NCBI GenBank assembly: GCA_963643985.1
Contig: CAVINP010000036.1
Coordinates: forward strand, 1-19,683
Length of the DNA stretch: 19,683 bases
DNA from: SFTH01 sp963643985
Lineage (GTDB): Bacteria; Bacillota; Clostridia; Christensenellales; Aristaeellaceae
Direction of reading: 5' to 3'
Within the stretch, counting starts at the first letter, position 1; each line of letters begins with the position of its first letter. The position numbers were made by a program, and so were the translations under genes. Shown here piece after piece: positions 7,325-14,631 of this stretch. The notes below the pieces were generated by a model. It made no database searches. It saw only the letters and a list, made by a program, of their open reading frames with translations, and had not been told where the DNA came from.

Positions 7325-7660
7325 ATGAGTGCATCCAAGCTTTTCGTGAAGTCCGGCGACACCGTCATGGTGATGTCCGGCGAAGATAAGGGAAAGACCG
7401 GCAAGGTCCAGAAGGCGTTCCCCTCCAAGGGCAAGATCGTCGTCGAAGGCGTGGCTATGGTGAAGAAACATCAGAAGCCCCGCGGACAGGGCATGCCCGG
7501 CGGCATCATCGAAAAGGAAGCTGCCATTCCCGCCTGCAAAGTCATGCTCGTATGCCCGAAGTGCAAGAAGCCCACTCGCGTCGCTCACAAGTTTGTCGAG
7601 GGCGAGAAGGCACGCAAGGTTCGCGCTTGCAAGAAGTGCGGCGCTGCGTTTGACAACTGA
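7325..7660 (+). CDS. rplX: 50S ribosomal protein L24, zinc-ribbon form
   Basis: From ATG 7325 the product has 111 residues. An earlier in-frame ATG at 7307 overlaps the rplN stop and has no ribosome binding site. GGAGGTG (7309-7315) lies nine bases before 7325, so the later start is preferred. The KOW domain includes VKSGDTVMVMSGEDKGKTGKV (8-28) and the conserved AMVKKHQKP (44-52). The C-terminal part carries two Cys pairs, C77/C80 (CPKC) and C102/C105 (CKKC), which probably bind zinc. L24 initiates large-subunit assembly near the tunnel exit. Confidence 0.96.
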   Translation: MSASKLFVKSGDTVMVMSGEDKGKTGKVQKAFPSKGKIVVEGVAMVKKHQKPRGQGMPGGIIEKEAAIPACKVMLVCPKCKKPTRVAHKFVEGEKARKVRACKKCGAAFDN

Positions 7661-7677
7661 GAAGGAGGATATGCGCA

Positions 7678-8217
7678 GTGACTAGATTACAGGAAAAGTA
7701 CCGTGCGGAAGTTGTACCGGCCCTTCAGCAGAAGTTCCAGTACAAGAATGTGATGGAGATTCCGCGTCTGGAGAAGATCGTTCTCAACATGGGTCTTGGC
7801 GATTGCAAGGACAATGCGAAGGCACTGGAAGTGGCCGTGACCGAGCTCACCACCATCGCAGGCCAGAAGCCCCTGGTCACCAAGTCCAAGAAGTCCATCG
7901 CGAACTTCAAGCTGCGTGCCGGCATGAACGTCGGTGCGAAGGTCACCCTCCGCGGCGACAGAATGTATGAGTTCGCCGACAAGCTCGTCAGCATCGTTCT
8001 CCCCCGCGTCCGCGACTTCCGCGGCGTTTCCGGCAAGGCGTTCGACGGCCGCGGCAATTATGCCCTGGGCGTTCGCGAGCAGCTGATCTTCCCGGAAATC
8101 GAATACGACAAGGTTGAGAAGATTCGCGGCATGGAAATGGTGTTCGTCACCACCGCGAAGACCGACGAGGAAGCCAAGGAACTGCTCCGTTTGCTCGGAA
8201 TGCCGTTCCAGGCCTGA
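7678..8217 (+). CDS. rplE: 50S ribosomal protein L5
   Basis: The 179-residue protein is a full L5. It shows LQEKYRAEVVPALQQKFQYKN at the N-terminus, then PRLEKIVLNMGLGD, AGQKPLVTKSKKSIANFKLR, and GNYALGVREQLIFPEIEYDKV. L5 belongs to the 5S rRNA complex with L18 and contacts P-site tRNA. The start is GTG, with AAGGAGG (7662-7668) nine bases upstream. An ATG at 7671 is nearer but out of frame and gives only a four-codon ORF ending at TAG, so GTG is chosen. The next gene, rpsN, also starts with GTG. Confidence 0.97.
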   Translation: MTRLQEKYRAEVVPALQQKFQYKNVMEIPRLEKIVLNMGLGDCKDNAKALEVAVTELTTIAGQKPLVTKSKKSIANFKLRAGMNVGAKVTLRGDRMYEFADKLVSIVLPRVRDFRGVSGKAFDGRGNYALGVREQLIFPEIEYDKVEKIRGMEMVFVTTAKTDEEAKELLRLLGMPFQA

Positions 8218-8237
8218 TTGAAGGAGGTTTAATCAGC

Positions 8238-8423
8238 GTGGCAAAGACTAGCATGAAAATCAAGCAGGCCCGTCCTGCAAAGTTCTCCACCCGCGCCTAC
8301 ACCCGCTGCCGCATTTGCGGACGTCCGCATTCCGTTCTTCGCAAGTACGGCGTCTGCCGCATCTGCTTCCGTGAGCTGGCCTATGCAGGTCAGATCCCGG
8401 GCGTGCGCAAGGCGAGCTGGTAA
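8238..8423 (+). CDS. rpsN: 30S ribosomal protein S14, zinc-binding type
   Basis: The product has 61 residues and is the short, zinc-containing form of S14. Cys24 and Cys27 (CRIC) and Cys40 and Cys43 (CRIC) form the zinc site, and the C-terminus GVRKASW is the family end. S14 sits in the small-subunit head next to S10 and S3. The start is GTG with AAGGAGG (8221-8227) ten bases upstream. This C+ form is called rpsZ or rpsN1 in some genomes. No zinc-independent paralogue is present in the window. Confidence 0.97.
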   Translation: MAKTSMKIKQARPAKFSTRAYTRCRICGRPHSVLRKYGVCRICFRELAYAGQIPGVRKASW

Positions 8424-8450
8424 ACTGGCAATTCAAAGGAGGTTTAAAGA

Positions 8451-8849
8451 ATGGTTATTAACGATCCCATCGCGGATATGCTGACCAGAATCCGTAACGG
8501 CCTGATTGCCAGACACGACAGTGTTGTGATCCCGGCTTCCAACATGCTCAAGGCGATTGCCAAGATCCTGTTGGACGAAGGCTACGTCAAGGCGGTGGAT
8601 TTCATCGACGATGGTCTGCAGGGTCAGATCAAAGTCACCCTGAAGTATGCTCAGGGCAAGGAATCGGTTATCAAGGGACTCAAGCGCATTTCCAAGCCCG
8701 GACTGCGCGTCTATACCCGCAACGACGAGATCCCGAAGGTTCTCGGCGGCCTCGGCATTGCCATCCTGTCCACTCCCAAGGGAGTCATGACGGACAAGGC
8801 AGCTCGCAATGCAGGCATTGGCGGCGAAGTTCTGGCCTATATTTGGTAA
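8451..8849 (+). CDS. rpsH: 30S ribosomal protein S8
   Basis: This 132-residue S8 is standard length. It begins MVINDPIADMLTRIRNGL and ends with the conserved GVMTDKAARNAGIGGEVLAYIW. S8 binds the central domain of 16S rRNA; in E. coli it also represses the spc operon by binding near rplE. Here the visible spc spacers are too short to judge such a site. A strong AAAGGAGG (8435-8442) lies eight bases before the ATG. Confidence 0.98.
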   Translation: MVINDPIADMLTRIRNGLIARHDSVVIPASNMLKAIAKILLDEGYVKAVDFIDDGLQGQIKVTLKYAQGKESVIKGLKRISKPGLRVYTRNDEIPKVLGGLGIAILSTPKGVMTDKAARNAGIGGEVLAYIW

Positions 8850-8870
8850 GAGAGTTGGAGGTGCAATAGA

Positions 8871-9422
8871 ATGTCTCGTATCGGTAAGCTTCCGATTCCG
8901 GTACCGGCGGGCGTGACCGTGACCGTTGACGCCGAAAACGTCGTAACGGTGAAGGGCCCCAAGGGTGAACTGAGTCAGAAGGTCAATAAGGATATCAAAG
9001 TCGAGCAGGTCGGCACGGAAATCATCGTTTCCCGCCCCTCCGACGATAAGGTACACCGTTCGCTGCATGGTTTGTATCGCGCTCTGATCAATAACATGGT
9101 CGTTGGCGTCACCAAGGGCTTCGAAAAGGTGTTGACGATGGAAGGTGTCGGCTACAAGGTTTCCGAGTGGAACAAGAATCAGCTGACCATCGCCATCGGT
9201 TTCTCTCATCCCGTGATCGTGGACGCTCCCAAGGGCATCGAGTTCGACTGCCCCGAAAAGAACGGCACCAAGATCATCGTCAAGGGCTTCGATAAGCAGC
9301 TCGTGGGCGCTGTCGCAGCCGATATTCGCGCGATCCGTGAGCCCGAACCCTATCATGGCAAGGGCATCCGCTATGAGCACGAGTATGTACGCCGCAAGGA
9401 AGGCAAAGCCGGTAAGAAATAA
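8871..9422 (+). CDS. rplF: 50S ribosomal protein L6
   Basis: At 183 residues this is a full-length L6 with the two typical repeated domains. It starts MSRIGKLPIPVPAGVTV and includes LHGLYRALINNMVVGVTKGFEK at the end of the first domain. The C-terminal RNA-binding signature PEPYHGKGIRYEHEYVRRKEGKAG is clear. L6 lies near the factor-binding region by the sarcin-ricin loop. GGAGGTG (8857-8863) precedes the ATG by seven bases. Confidence 0.98.
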   Translation: MSRIGKLPIPVPAGVTVTVDAENVVTVKGPKGELSQKVNKDIKVEQVGTEIIVSRPSDDKVHRSLHGLYRALINNMVVGVTKGFEKVLTMEGVGYKVSEWNKNQLTIAIGFSHPVIVDAPKGIEFDCPEKNGTKIIVKGFDKQLVGAVAADIRAIREPEPYHGKGIRYEHEYVRRKEGKAGKK

Positions 9423-9440
9423 AGAGGGAGGTAACCGCAT

Positions 9441-9809
9441 ATGTTTAGTAAGCGTGATCGCAACGAAGTTCGTAAGATCCGTCATGAGCGTGTACGCAAA
9501 AAGATCAGCGGGACGCCCGCTCGTCCCCGGCTGTGCGTATACCGCAGCAACAAGCACATCTATGCTCAGATTATCGATGATGTGGCCGGTAACACTCTGG
9601 CAGCCGCTTCGACCGTAGAGAAGGAAATCGCTTCCCAGATCGCAGAGGCCGACAAGAAGGGTGCCGCGAAGATCGTCGGCAAGATCGTAGCAGAACGCGC
9701 CATCGCCGCAGGGATCAAGGAAGTGGTCTTCGACCGCGGTGGCTACATCTACACCGGTCGCGTAGCCGAGCTGGCAGCTGGCGCTCGCGAAGGCGGTCTG
9801 GACTTCTAA
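9441..9809 (+). CDS. rplR: 50S ribosomal protein L18
   Basis: The 122-residue L18 has an Arg-rich N-terminus (RDRNEVRKIRHERVRKKISGT), the PRLCVYRSNKHIYAQIIDD segment that contacts 5S rRNA, and a C-terminal VVFDRGGYIYTGRVAELAAGAREGGLDF. With L5 it loads 5S rRNA on the large subunit. AGGGAGGT (9425-9432) lies eight bases before the ATG. rpsE follows with its ribosome binding site starting one base after the stop. Confidence 0.98.
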   Translation: MFSKRDRNEVRKIRHERVRKKISGTPARPRLCVYRSNKHIYAQIIDDVAGNTLAAASTVEKEIASQIAEADKKGAAKIVGKIVAERAIAAGIKEVVFDRGGYIYTGRVAELAAGAREGGLDF

Positions 9810-9827
9810 AAGGAGGATATGAACGCA

Positions 9828-10325
9828 ATGCAGCGCAATGAGCAAGTTAGCGAATTCAAAGAGAAACTGGTTGCAGTCAATCGCGTTTCCAAGACCGTCA
9901 AGGGCGGCCGTAACATGCGATTCTCCGCGCTGATGGTCGTCGGCGACGAAAAGGGTCGCGTCGGCTGCGGCATGGGCAAGGCTGTTGAAATTCCCGAAGC
10001 TATCCGCAAGGGAACCGAGGATGCCAAGAAGCAGATGTTCACCGTTCCCATGAACGGCACCACCATCCCGCACGAGGTCGTGGGCGTCTACGGCACCGCA
10101 CGTGTCAAGATGCTGCCCGCCCCCGAAGGTACCGGCGTTATCGCCGGCGGCCCGGTGCGTGACGTGCTGGAAGCCTGTGGCATCAAGAACATCGTTACCA
10201 AGTCCATCGGCTCGAACAACAAGATCAACGTTGTCCGTGCAACCCTTGAAGGACTCCGTCAGATGCGTTCCGCCGAACAGGTTGCAGCCCTGCGCGGCAA
10301 GACCGTCGAAGAGCTGCTCGGTTAA
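9828..10325 (+). CDS. rpsE: 30S ribosomal protein S5
   Basis: From ATG 9828 the protein has 165 residues, beginning MQRNEQVSEFKEKLVAVNRV. An in-frame ATG at 9819 is only two bases after AGGAGG (9811-9816), too close for good initiation, whereas 9828 is 11 bases away. S5 signatures are VSKTVKGGRNMRFSALMVVGDEKGRVG and the C-terminal GVIAGGPVRDVLEACGIKNI. S5 lies at the mRNA entry channel with S3 and S4 and influences decoding accuracy. Confidence in the function is very high; the choice of start is less certain. Confidence 0.95.
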   Translation: MQRNEQVSEFKEKLVAVNRVSKTVKGGRNMRFSALMVVGDEKGRVGCGMGKAVEIPEAIRKGTEDAKKQMFTVPMNGTTIPHEVVGVYGTARVKMLPAPEGTGVIAGGPVRDVLEACGIKNIVTKSIGSNNKINVVRATLEGLRQMRSAEQVAALRGKTVEELLG

Positions 10326-10339
10326 GGGAGGTAACGCAT

Positions 10340-10522
10340 ATGAAGCTTAAAATTACGCAGACCAAATCCACCATCGCCTGCCTGAAGGATCAGATCGCCA
10401 CCATCGAGGCACTGGGTCTTCACAAGATCGGCCACAGCGTCGTCAAGGAAGACAATGCTGCCATCCGCGGCATGATCTTCAAGGTCAAGCACATGGTTAA
10501 GGTCGAAGAAATTGAAGACTAA
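10340..10522 (+). CDS. rpmD: 50S ribosomal protein L30
   Basis: This 60-residue protein matches the short bacterial L30, with KITQTKSTIACLKDQIATIEALGLHKIGHSVV covering the ferredoxin-like fold and VKHMVKVEEIE at the end. L30 binds 23S rRNA on the large subunit and is dispensable in some bacteria. AGGGAGGT (10325-10332) precedes the ATG by seven bases. rplO follows, with its ribosome binding site overlapping the rpmD stop codon. Confidence 0.97.
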   Translation: MKLKITQTKSTIACLKDQIATIEALGLHKIGHSVVKEDNAAIRGMIFKVKHMVKVEEIED

Positions 10523-10537
10523 GGAGGCCTACTAGAG

Positions 10538-10978
10538 ATGAAACTGCACGATTTGAAACCCGCTCTGGGTGCGACCACTGCTGAGAAGCGTCTTGGCCGC
10601 GGCGTAGGCTCCGGTCTGGGCAAGACCTCCGGCAAGGGCCACAAGGGTGCAAAGGCGCGCTCCGGCGGCGGCAAGCGTCCCGGCTTCGAAGGCGGCCAGA
10701 TGCCTCTGACCATGCGTATCCCGAAGCGCGGCTTTACCAACAAGTGGCGCACCGAGTACGCGGCTATCAACGTTGAGCGCCTCGAGATCTTCGAGGACGG
10801 CGCCGTTGTGACGCCTGCAGCTCTGATCGAGTCCGGCATCATCAAGAACATCAATGATGGCGTGAAGATCATGGGCAACGGCGAAATCACCAAGAAACTC
10901 ACGGTTCAGGCCAACAAGTTCACTGCAACCGCGAAGGAAAAAATCGAGGCGGCAGGCGGGAAAGCTGAGGTGATCTGA
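10538..10978 (+). CDS. rplO: 50S ribosomal protein L15
   Basis: The 146 residues form a complete L15. The N-terminal half is the Gly/Lys/Arg-rich extension (RLGRGVGSGLGKTSGKGHKG) that threads into 23S rRNA, and the C-terminal half is the globular domain ending with TAKEKIEAAGGKAEVI. L15 is a late assembly protein. AAGGAGG (10521-10527) lies ten bases upstream of ATG. Its TGA is one base from the secY ATG, which fits the usual rplO-secY coupling. Confidence 0.98.
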   Translation: MKLHDLKPALGATTAEKRLGRGVGSGLGKTSGKGHKGAKARSGGGKRPGFEGGQMPLTMRIPKRGFTNKWRTEYAAINVERLEIFEDGAVVTPAALIESGIIKNINDGVKIMGNGEITKKLTVQANKFTATAKEKIEAAGGKAEVI

Positions 10979-10979
10979 G

Positions 10980-12236
10980 ATGCGCGAAACGCTGAAGAAC
11001 GCATGGAAGATCGCTGACCTCAGAAAGAAGATACTGTATACGATCGGAATGCTCCTGATCTATCGTCTTCTGTGCTTTGTTCCCGTTCCCGGTGTTGATA
11101 CCTCACTGATTTCCCAGGCACTCGAAAACTACTCCCTGCTGGGCTTCATCAACTCGATGACCGGCTCCAACCTCTCCAACTACACCATCATGGCGATGGG
11201 TATCACCCCGTACATCAATGCCAGCATTATCATGCAGCTGCTGTGCGTGGCCATCCCGAAGCTTGAGGAGCTGCAGAAGGAAGGCGAAGAGGGCCGCAAG
11301 AAGATCGCCCAGATTACCCGCTATGTTACCGTTGGTCTTGGCTTCCTGCAGGCAATCGCTCTGACGATCGGCCTCAAGGCCAATGCCACCAACGCTTTCC
11401 TCGGCCTCATCACCATCGCACTCTGCCTGGCCGGCGGTACCGCGATTGCCATGTGGCTGGGTGAGCGCATCACCGAGAACGGCATCGGCAACGGCATCTC
11501 GCTGCTGATCTTTGCCGGCATCATCTCCAATATTGCCCGCTCCGTCGCGACCAGCGTGTACTCGCTCTTCAGCGGTGCAGTGGCCAGCAATATCGGCTCC
11601 ATGATCGCCTCCGTGATCGTGTTCGTCGTCCTGGTTGTCGGCATCGTGCTGGTTGACCTGGGCGAGCGCCGCATACCGATCCAGTATGCAAAGCGCATGG
11701 TTGGCCGCAAGATGTACGGCGGCCAGTCCACTCACATTCCGCTGAAGCTGAACTCCTCGGGCGTGCTGCCGCTGATCTTCGCAAATGCGATCATGCAGTT
11801 CCCGGCCACGATTCTGGCGTTCTTCCCGAACTCCAAGGCCTATGAGTGGTGGTCTGCAAATGTTTCCACCATGTCCGTCGGCTACCAGATCATCTTTGCA
11901 CTGATGATCTTCGGCTTCACGTTCTTCTATTCTTCCATCTCCTTCAACCCTGTTGAAATTGCGAAGAATATCCAGAACAACGGCGGTATGATCCCCGGCA
12001 TACGTCAGGGCAAGCCCACCAGCGATTTCATCAAGAAGATCTCCGGACGCATCACCTGCTTCGGTGCAATCTATCTGGCTATCCTGGCGGTCATCCCGAC
12101 GGCCATCTACGCAATTGCGGGCGTTTCCCTCTCTTTCGCAGCATCCTCGCTGATGATCGCGGTTTCCGTCGCAATGGAAACCATGCGCCAGCTTGAGAGC
12201 GAAATGATGATGCGCCACTACAAGGGCTTCCTCTAA
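10980..12236 (+). CDS. secY: Preprotein translocase channel subunit SecY
   Basis: This 418-residue protein is the membrane pore of the Sec system. The hydrophobicity pattern fits the ten membrane spans of the family. Landmarks are the plug region GFINSMTGSNLSNYTIMAMGI (55-75), GITPYINASIIMQL in TM2 (74-87), the cytoplasmic loop ERRIPIQYAKRMVGRK (229-244), and the C5 loop NGGMIPGIRQGKPT, where Arg342 matches the Arg needed for SecA-driven export. The common GIRPG motif reads GIRQG here. The ribosome binding site GAGGTGAT (10967-10974) lies inside rplO, and the start is one base past the rplO stop. Confidence 0.98.
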   Translation: MRETLKNAWKIADLRKKILYTIGMLLIYRLLCFVPVPGVDTSLISQALENYSLLGFINSMTGSNLSNYTIMAMGITPYINASIIMQLLCVAIPKLEELQKEGEEGRKKIAQITRYVTVGLGFLQAIALTIGLKANATNAFLGLITIALCLAGGTAIAMWLGERITENGIGNGISLLIFAGIISNIARSVATSVYSLFSGAVASNIGSMIASVIVFVVLVVGIVLVDLGERRIPIQYAKRMVGRKMYGGQSTHIPLKLNSSGVLPLIFANAIMQFPATILAFFPNSKAYEWWSANVSTMSVGYQIIFALMIFGFTFFYSSISFNPVEIAKNIQNNGGMIPGIRQGKPTSDFIKKISGRITCFGAIYLAILAVIPTAIYAIAGVSLSFAASSLMIAVSVAMETMRQLESEMMMRHYKGFL

Positions 12237-12256
12237 TCTGCATAGGAGGTAGGACT

Positions 12257-12901
12257 ATGAAATTGATTTTCTTAGGCCCTCCCGGTGCAGGCAAGGGCAC
12301 GCAGGCGACGGGCGTCAGCTCGCACCTGCATGTCCCGCACATTTCCACCGGAGATATGTTCCGCAGCGCCATCAAGAACAGCACACCCACCGGGCTTGAG
12401 GCCAAGAGGTATATGGATGCCGGTCAACTGGTGCCCGACAGCGTGGTCATCGCCATGGTCAAGGAACGCCTTGCCATGCCCGACTGCGAAAACGGCTACC
12501 TGCTTGACGGTTTTCCGCGCACGGTGGAACAGGCTCAGGCGCTGGACGAGTTTGCCGCGCCCGATGCCGTTGTGAGCATTGAAGTGCCGGACGATCGGCT
12601 GATGTCGCGTCTGACCGGCCGCCGCGTGTGCGCAAAGTGCAGCGGTACATTCCATGTTTCCAAACTCGCGGATGAAAAGGTCTGCCCCGTTTGCAAGGGC
12701 GAACTGTATCAGCGCGAGGATGACAAGCCCGCTACGATCTCCAATCGGCTGGATGTCTACCATGCGCAGACCGCGCCGCTGATCGGATATTACGACGGCC
12801 TTGGCAAACTCAAACGGATCGACGTTGGAGCGCTCCCGCTCTACAACGGCGACAGCCGCGCAGAGGACGTCTTCAAGGCGATCCTGTCTTCACTGGAGTA
12901 A
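12257..12901 (+). CDS. adk: Adenylate kinase, zinc-lid type
   Basis: The 214-residue enzyme converts ATP and AMP to two ADP in the cytoplasm. The P-loop GPPGAGKGTQ is at 7-16, the AMP-binding TGDMFR at 31-36, and DGFPRT at 84-89. The lid carries four cysteines, C125/C128 and C143/C146, the zinc-binding arrangement common in Gram-positive bacteria. The length is typical of the long bacterial form. TAGGAGGT (12243-12250) precedes ATG by six bases. It lies between secY and map, as in many Bacillota. Confidence 0.98.
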   Translation: MKLIFLGPPGAGKGTQATGVSSHLHVPHISTGDMFRSAIKNSTPTGLEAKRYMDAGQLVPDSVVIAMVKERLAMPDCENGYLLDGFPRTVEQAQALDEFAAPDAVVSIEVPDDRLMSRLTGRRVCAKCSGTFHVSKLADEKVCPVCKGELYQREDDKPATISNRLDVYHAQTAPLIGYYDGLGKLKRIDVGALPLYNGDSRAEDVFKAILSSLE

Positions 12902-12904
12902 TTC

Positions 12905-13681
12905 ATGATCACCATTAAGAATGAATCGCAGATAGAGAAAATGCGTGCGGCCGGTGTGCTGCTCCACAGCGTGCTCGAGGCCCTGCGGGCCGAAATCCGG
13001 CCCGGTGTGACCACACTGCATCTGGATCAGATGGCTGAAAAGCTGATTCGTCAGGCCGGCGCGGTTCCTTCCTTCAAGGGTTTTGAGGGTTTTCCGTTCT
13101 CCATCTGTGCATCTGTGGATGACCAGGTTGTTCATGGTTTTGCAGACAAGAAGAAGCTGAAGCAAGGTCAGCTGCTCAGCGTGGACTGTGGCGTGATTCT
13201 TGACGGCTGGCAGTCGGACAGTGCCTTCTCGGTGCTGGTTGGCGGCGGTTCGCCCGAGGCGGAGCAACTGGTGCGTGTCACCGAGGAATGCTTCTGGATC
13301 GGCGCGAACATGGCCAGGGAGGGCAATCGCCTGGGCGATCTCTCGCACGCCATACAGGAACACGCAGAGAAGTACGGCTACGGCGTGGTGCGCGATCTCT
13401 GCGGCCACGGCATCGGTCAGGAGATGCACGAGGATCCCAACGTGCCCAACTACGGGCATGCAGGCCGCGGCGTCAAGCTCCAAAAGGGCATGACCATTGC
13501 CATCGAGCCGATGATCACCATGGGTACTTGGAAGGTCTATTGCGAAGACAATGACTGGACCATCGTGACCCAGGATCACAGCCTGTGCTCTCACTACGAG
13601 CATACCGTGCTGATTACGGACGGTGAGCCGGAGGTGCTCTCGTATCCCGGCAAGATCGTAGCAGAGGAAGTGCGGCGATGA
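12905..13681 (+). CDS. map: Type I methionine aminopeptidase
   Basis: This 258-residue enzyme removes the initiator methionine from new proteins. All metal ligands are visible: Asp94, Asp105, His168, Glu201 and Glu232, together with the substrate-contacting His77 and His175. The protein is the minimal type Ia form, without an SH3 or zinc N-terminal extension. The start is three bases after adk, with a GGAG (12895-12898) inside the adk end. Its TGA overlaps the next ATG by four bases. The position after secY-adk is the usual one in Clostridia and Bacilli. Confidence 0.98.
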   Translation: MITIKNESQIEKMRAAGVLLHSVLEALRAEIRPGVTTLHLDQMAEKLIRQAGAVPSFKGFEGFPFSICASVDDQVVHGFADKKKLKQGQLLSVDCGVILDGWQSDSAFSVLVGGGSPEAEQLVRVTEECFWIGANMAREGNRLGDLSHAIQEHAEKYGYGVVRDLCGHGIGQEMHEDPNVPNYGHAGRGVKLQKGMTIAIEPMITMGTWKVYCEDNDWTIVTQDHSLCSHYEHTVLITDGEPEVLSYPGKIVAEEVRR

Positions 13682-13950
13682 ACAAATACCCGATCGAGGT
13701 CGGCGCCATCGTTGAATCGAAGATGGGCCGTGACCAGGGCAGAAGTTTTGTCGTGGTGCAGGAAATCGATGACGACTTTGTAATGCTTGCCGACGGTAAG
13801 CTCAGAACCATGGATCGTCTCAAAAAGAAGCGGCGCAAGCATCTCAAGACCACGGGTATCGTGGTCGAAGAGCTGAAGGCCCGGCTTCGCAACGGACAGA
13901 CGGTCGAAAATCATGAAGTTCGCTCATGGCTGAAGAGGGAGGAAATGTAG
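13678..13950 (+). CDS. KOW-domain RNA-binding protein of the spc operon
   Basis: The 90-residue protein starts with a KOW-type segment (IEVGAIVESKMGRDQGRSFVVVQ, residues 6-28), followed by a basic stretch (DRLKKKRRKHLKT) and a helical C-terminus. It belongs to the small L14e/KOW-like proteins encoded between map and infA in many Gram-positive genomes; the exact role is not known to me. The context suggests a ribosome- or rRNA-associated function, which is an inference. The ATG overlaps the map stop (ATGA), with GAGGAAG (13664-13670) upstream. infA follows after two bases. Confidence 0.85.
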   Translation: MNKYPIEVGAIVESKMGRDQGRSFVVVQEIDDDFVMLADGKLRTMDRLKKKRRKHLKTTGIVVEELKARLRNGQTVENHEVRSWLKREEM

Positions 13951-13952
13951 GC

Positions 13953-14174
13953 GTGTCCAAGTCCGATGTTATTGAAGTTGAAGGCGTTGTCACAGAATCT
14001 TATCCCAACGCCATGTTCGAGGTAGAACTGCCCAACGGGCACAAGGTACTGGCGCACGTGTCCGGCAAGATGCGCATGAACTACATCCGCATCTATCCCG
14101 GCGATAAAGTAACGATCGAGCTCTCGCCCTATGATCTGGACAGAGGACGGATCACCTGGCGCAGCAAGAACTGA
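13953..14174 (+). CDS. infA: Translation initiation factor IF-1
   Basis: Starting at GTG 13953 the product has 73 residues and begins MSKSDVIEVEGVV, the normal IF-1 N-terminus. A longer reading from ATG 13926 would overlap the previous gene and add nine atypical residues. The ribosome binding site AGGGAGG (13936-13942) lies ten bases before the GTG and supports the shorter form. The S1-like OB fold shows FEVELPNGHKVLAHVSGKMR and ends with YDLDRGRITWRSKN. IF-1 binds the small-subunit A site during initiation. Confidence 0.95.
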   Translation: MSKSDVIEVEGVVTESYPNAMFEVELPNGHKVLAHVSGKMRMNYIRIYPGDKVTIELSPYDLDRGRITWRSKN

Positions 14175-14204
14175 TCGATTGGATCAAAGCAAGGAGGCAA
14201 AAAC

Positions 14205-14318
14205 ATGAAAGTAAGACCTTCCGTGAAGCCCATCTGCGAGAAGTGCAAGGTCATCAAGCGCAAGGGTCGCGTCATGATCATCTGCGAAAATCCCAAGCAC
14301 AAGCAGAAGCAGGGCTAA
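14205..14318 (+). CDS. rpmJ: 50S ribosomal protein L36
   Basis: This 37-codon gene encodes a full-length zinc-type L36 starting MKVRPSVKPICEKCKVIKRK. The zinc ligands are Cys11, Cys14, Cys27 and His32. L36 is the smallest large-subunit protein and stabilises 23S rRNA folding near the base of the L7/L12 stalk. AAGGAGG (14191-14197) lies seven bases before ATG. It is the last gene of the spc block. No T-tract terminator follows, only a 371-nt spacer with palindromes and the alpha-block promoter. Confidence 0.97.
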   Translation: MKVRPSVKPICEKCKVIKRKGRVMIICENPKHKQKQG

Positions 14319-14345
14319 CCAATCACTTGCAATAGCAACATGCAT

Positions 14346-14409
14346 TCTGAGCGAAGAAATGAAACACTTCCTGCATTTGATGCGGAGAGATGAAATTTCA
14401 TCGCTCAGA
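14346..14409. repeat. 64-nt imperfect palindrome in the rpmJ-rpsM spacer
   Basis: The arms 14346-14360 and 14395-14409 pair over 15 positions with a single A-A mismatch (TCTGAGCGA and GAAAT on the left arm). Inside lies a small GCAT-TTG-ATGC hairpin (14373-14383). The right arm also contains the perfect 14-nt palindrome GATGAAATTTCATC (14389-14402). No T-tract follows on either strand, so it is not a classical intrinsic terminator. It may be a 3' end stabiliser, a processing site or a dispersed repeat element. Confidence 0.6.
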
Positions 14410-14416
14410 TTTGCTG

Positions 14417-14459
14417 TCTCTGTGCGGCACAATAAAAAAATAACATTGCCGGTCAGAGA
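14417..14459. repeat. Second inverted repeat in the rpmJ-rpsM spacer
   Basis: TCTCTG (14417-14422) pairs with CAGAGA (14454-14459), and CGGCA (14425-14429) with TGCCG (14447-14451). A 2x2 internal loop separates them, and the loop contains seven consecutive A. The structure lies between the larger palindrome and the alpha-block promoter. Its function is unknown; it could be part of the spc 3' end. Confidence 0.4.
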
Positions 14460-14486
14460 TATTTAACCTTCGGCAGCCCAAATTGT

Positions 14487-14516
14487 TTGCAAATACAGGC
14501 AAAGTTGTGGTATAAT
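14487..14516 (+). promoter_or_regulatory. Extended -10 promoter of the alpha block
   Basis: A perfect TATAAT (14511-14516) is preceded by TGG (14508-14510), giving the extended -10 motif TGnTATAAT. TTGCAA (14487-14492) is a plausible -35 box 18 bp upstream. Transcription would start near 14523, about 165 bases before rpsM. This allows the alpha genes to be expressed separately from the S10 and spc blocks. Confidence 0.8.
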
Positions 14517-14536
14517 AATTTGGTCTGAATAGAATA

Positions 14537-14631
14537 GGGAGCGGCTGGTGAGTCCGAACGGGTGCGGCAATGCTGATACCGGATCCGGTTTCGGGGTCAT
14601 TCTCCCATTTCTTTTCACATAACCCGTTCGG
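14537..14631 (+). promoter_or_regulatory. Folded 5' leader of the alpha-block mRNA
   Basis: CCGAACGGGT (14554-14563) and ACCCGTTCGG (14622-14631) are perfect 10-bp complements enclosing 58 nt. Inside, AATG (14569-14572) pairs with CATT (14598-14601), around an 18-nt near-palindrome at 14575-14592 centred on GGATCC. GGGAG (14537-14541) could alternatively pair with CTCCC (14602-14606), crossing the long stem as a pseudoknot. In E. coli, S4 represses this operon through a pseudoknot in the rpsM leader; a similar role here is an inference. Confidence 0.55.

Noticed and set aside
7671..7685. ATG seven bases before the rplE start, in another frame
   Set aside because: It opens only four codons before TAG and is just two bases from the ribosome binding site, too close for initiation. 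The GTG at 7678 is in the L5 frame with good spacing.
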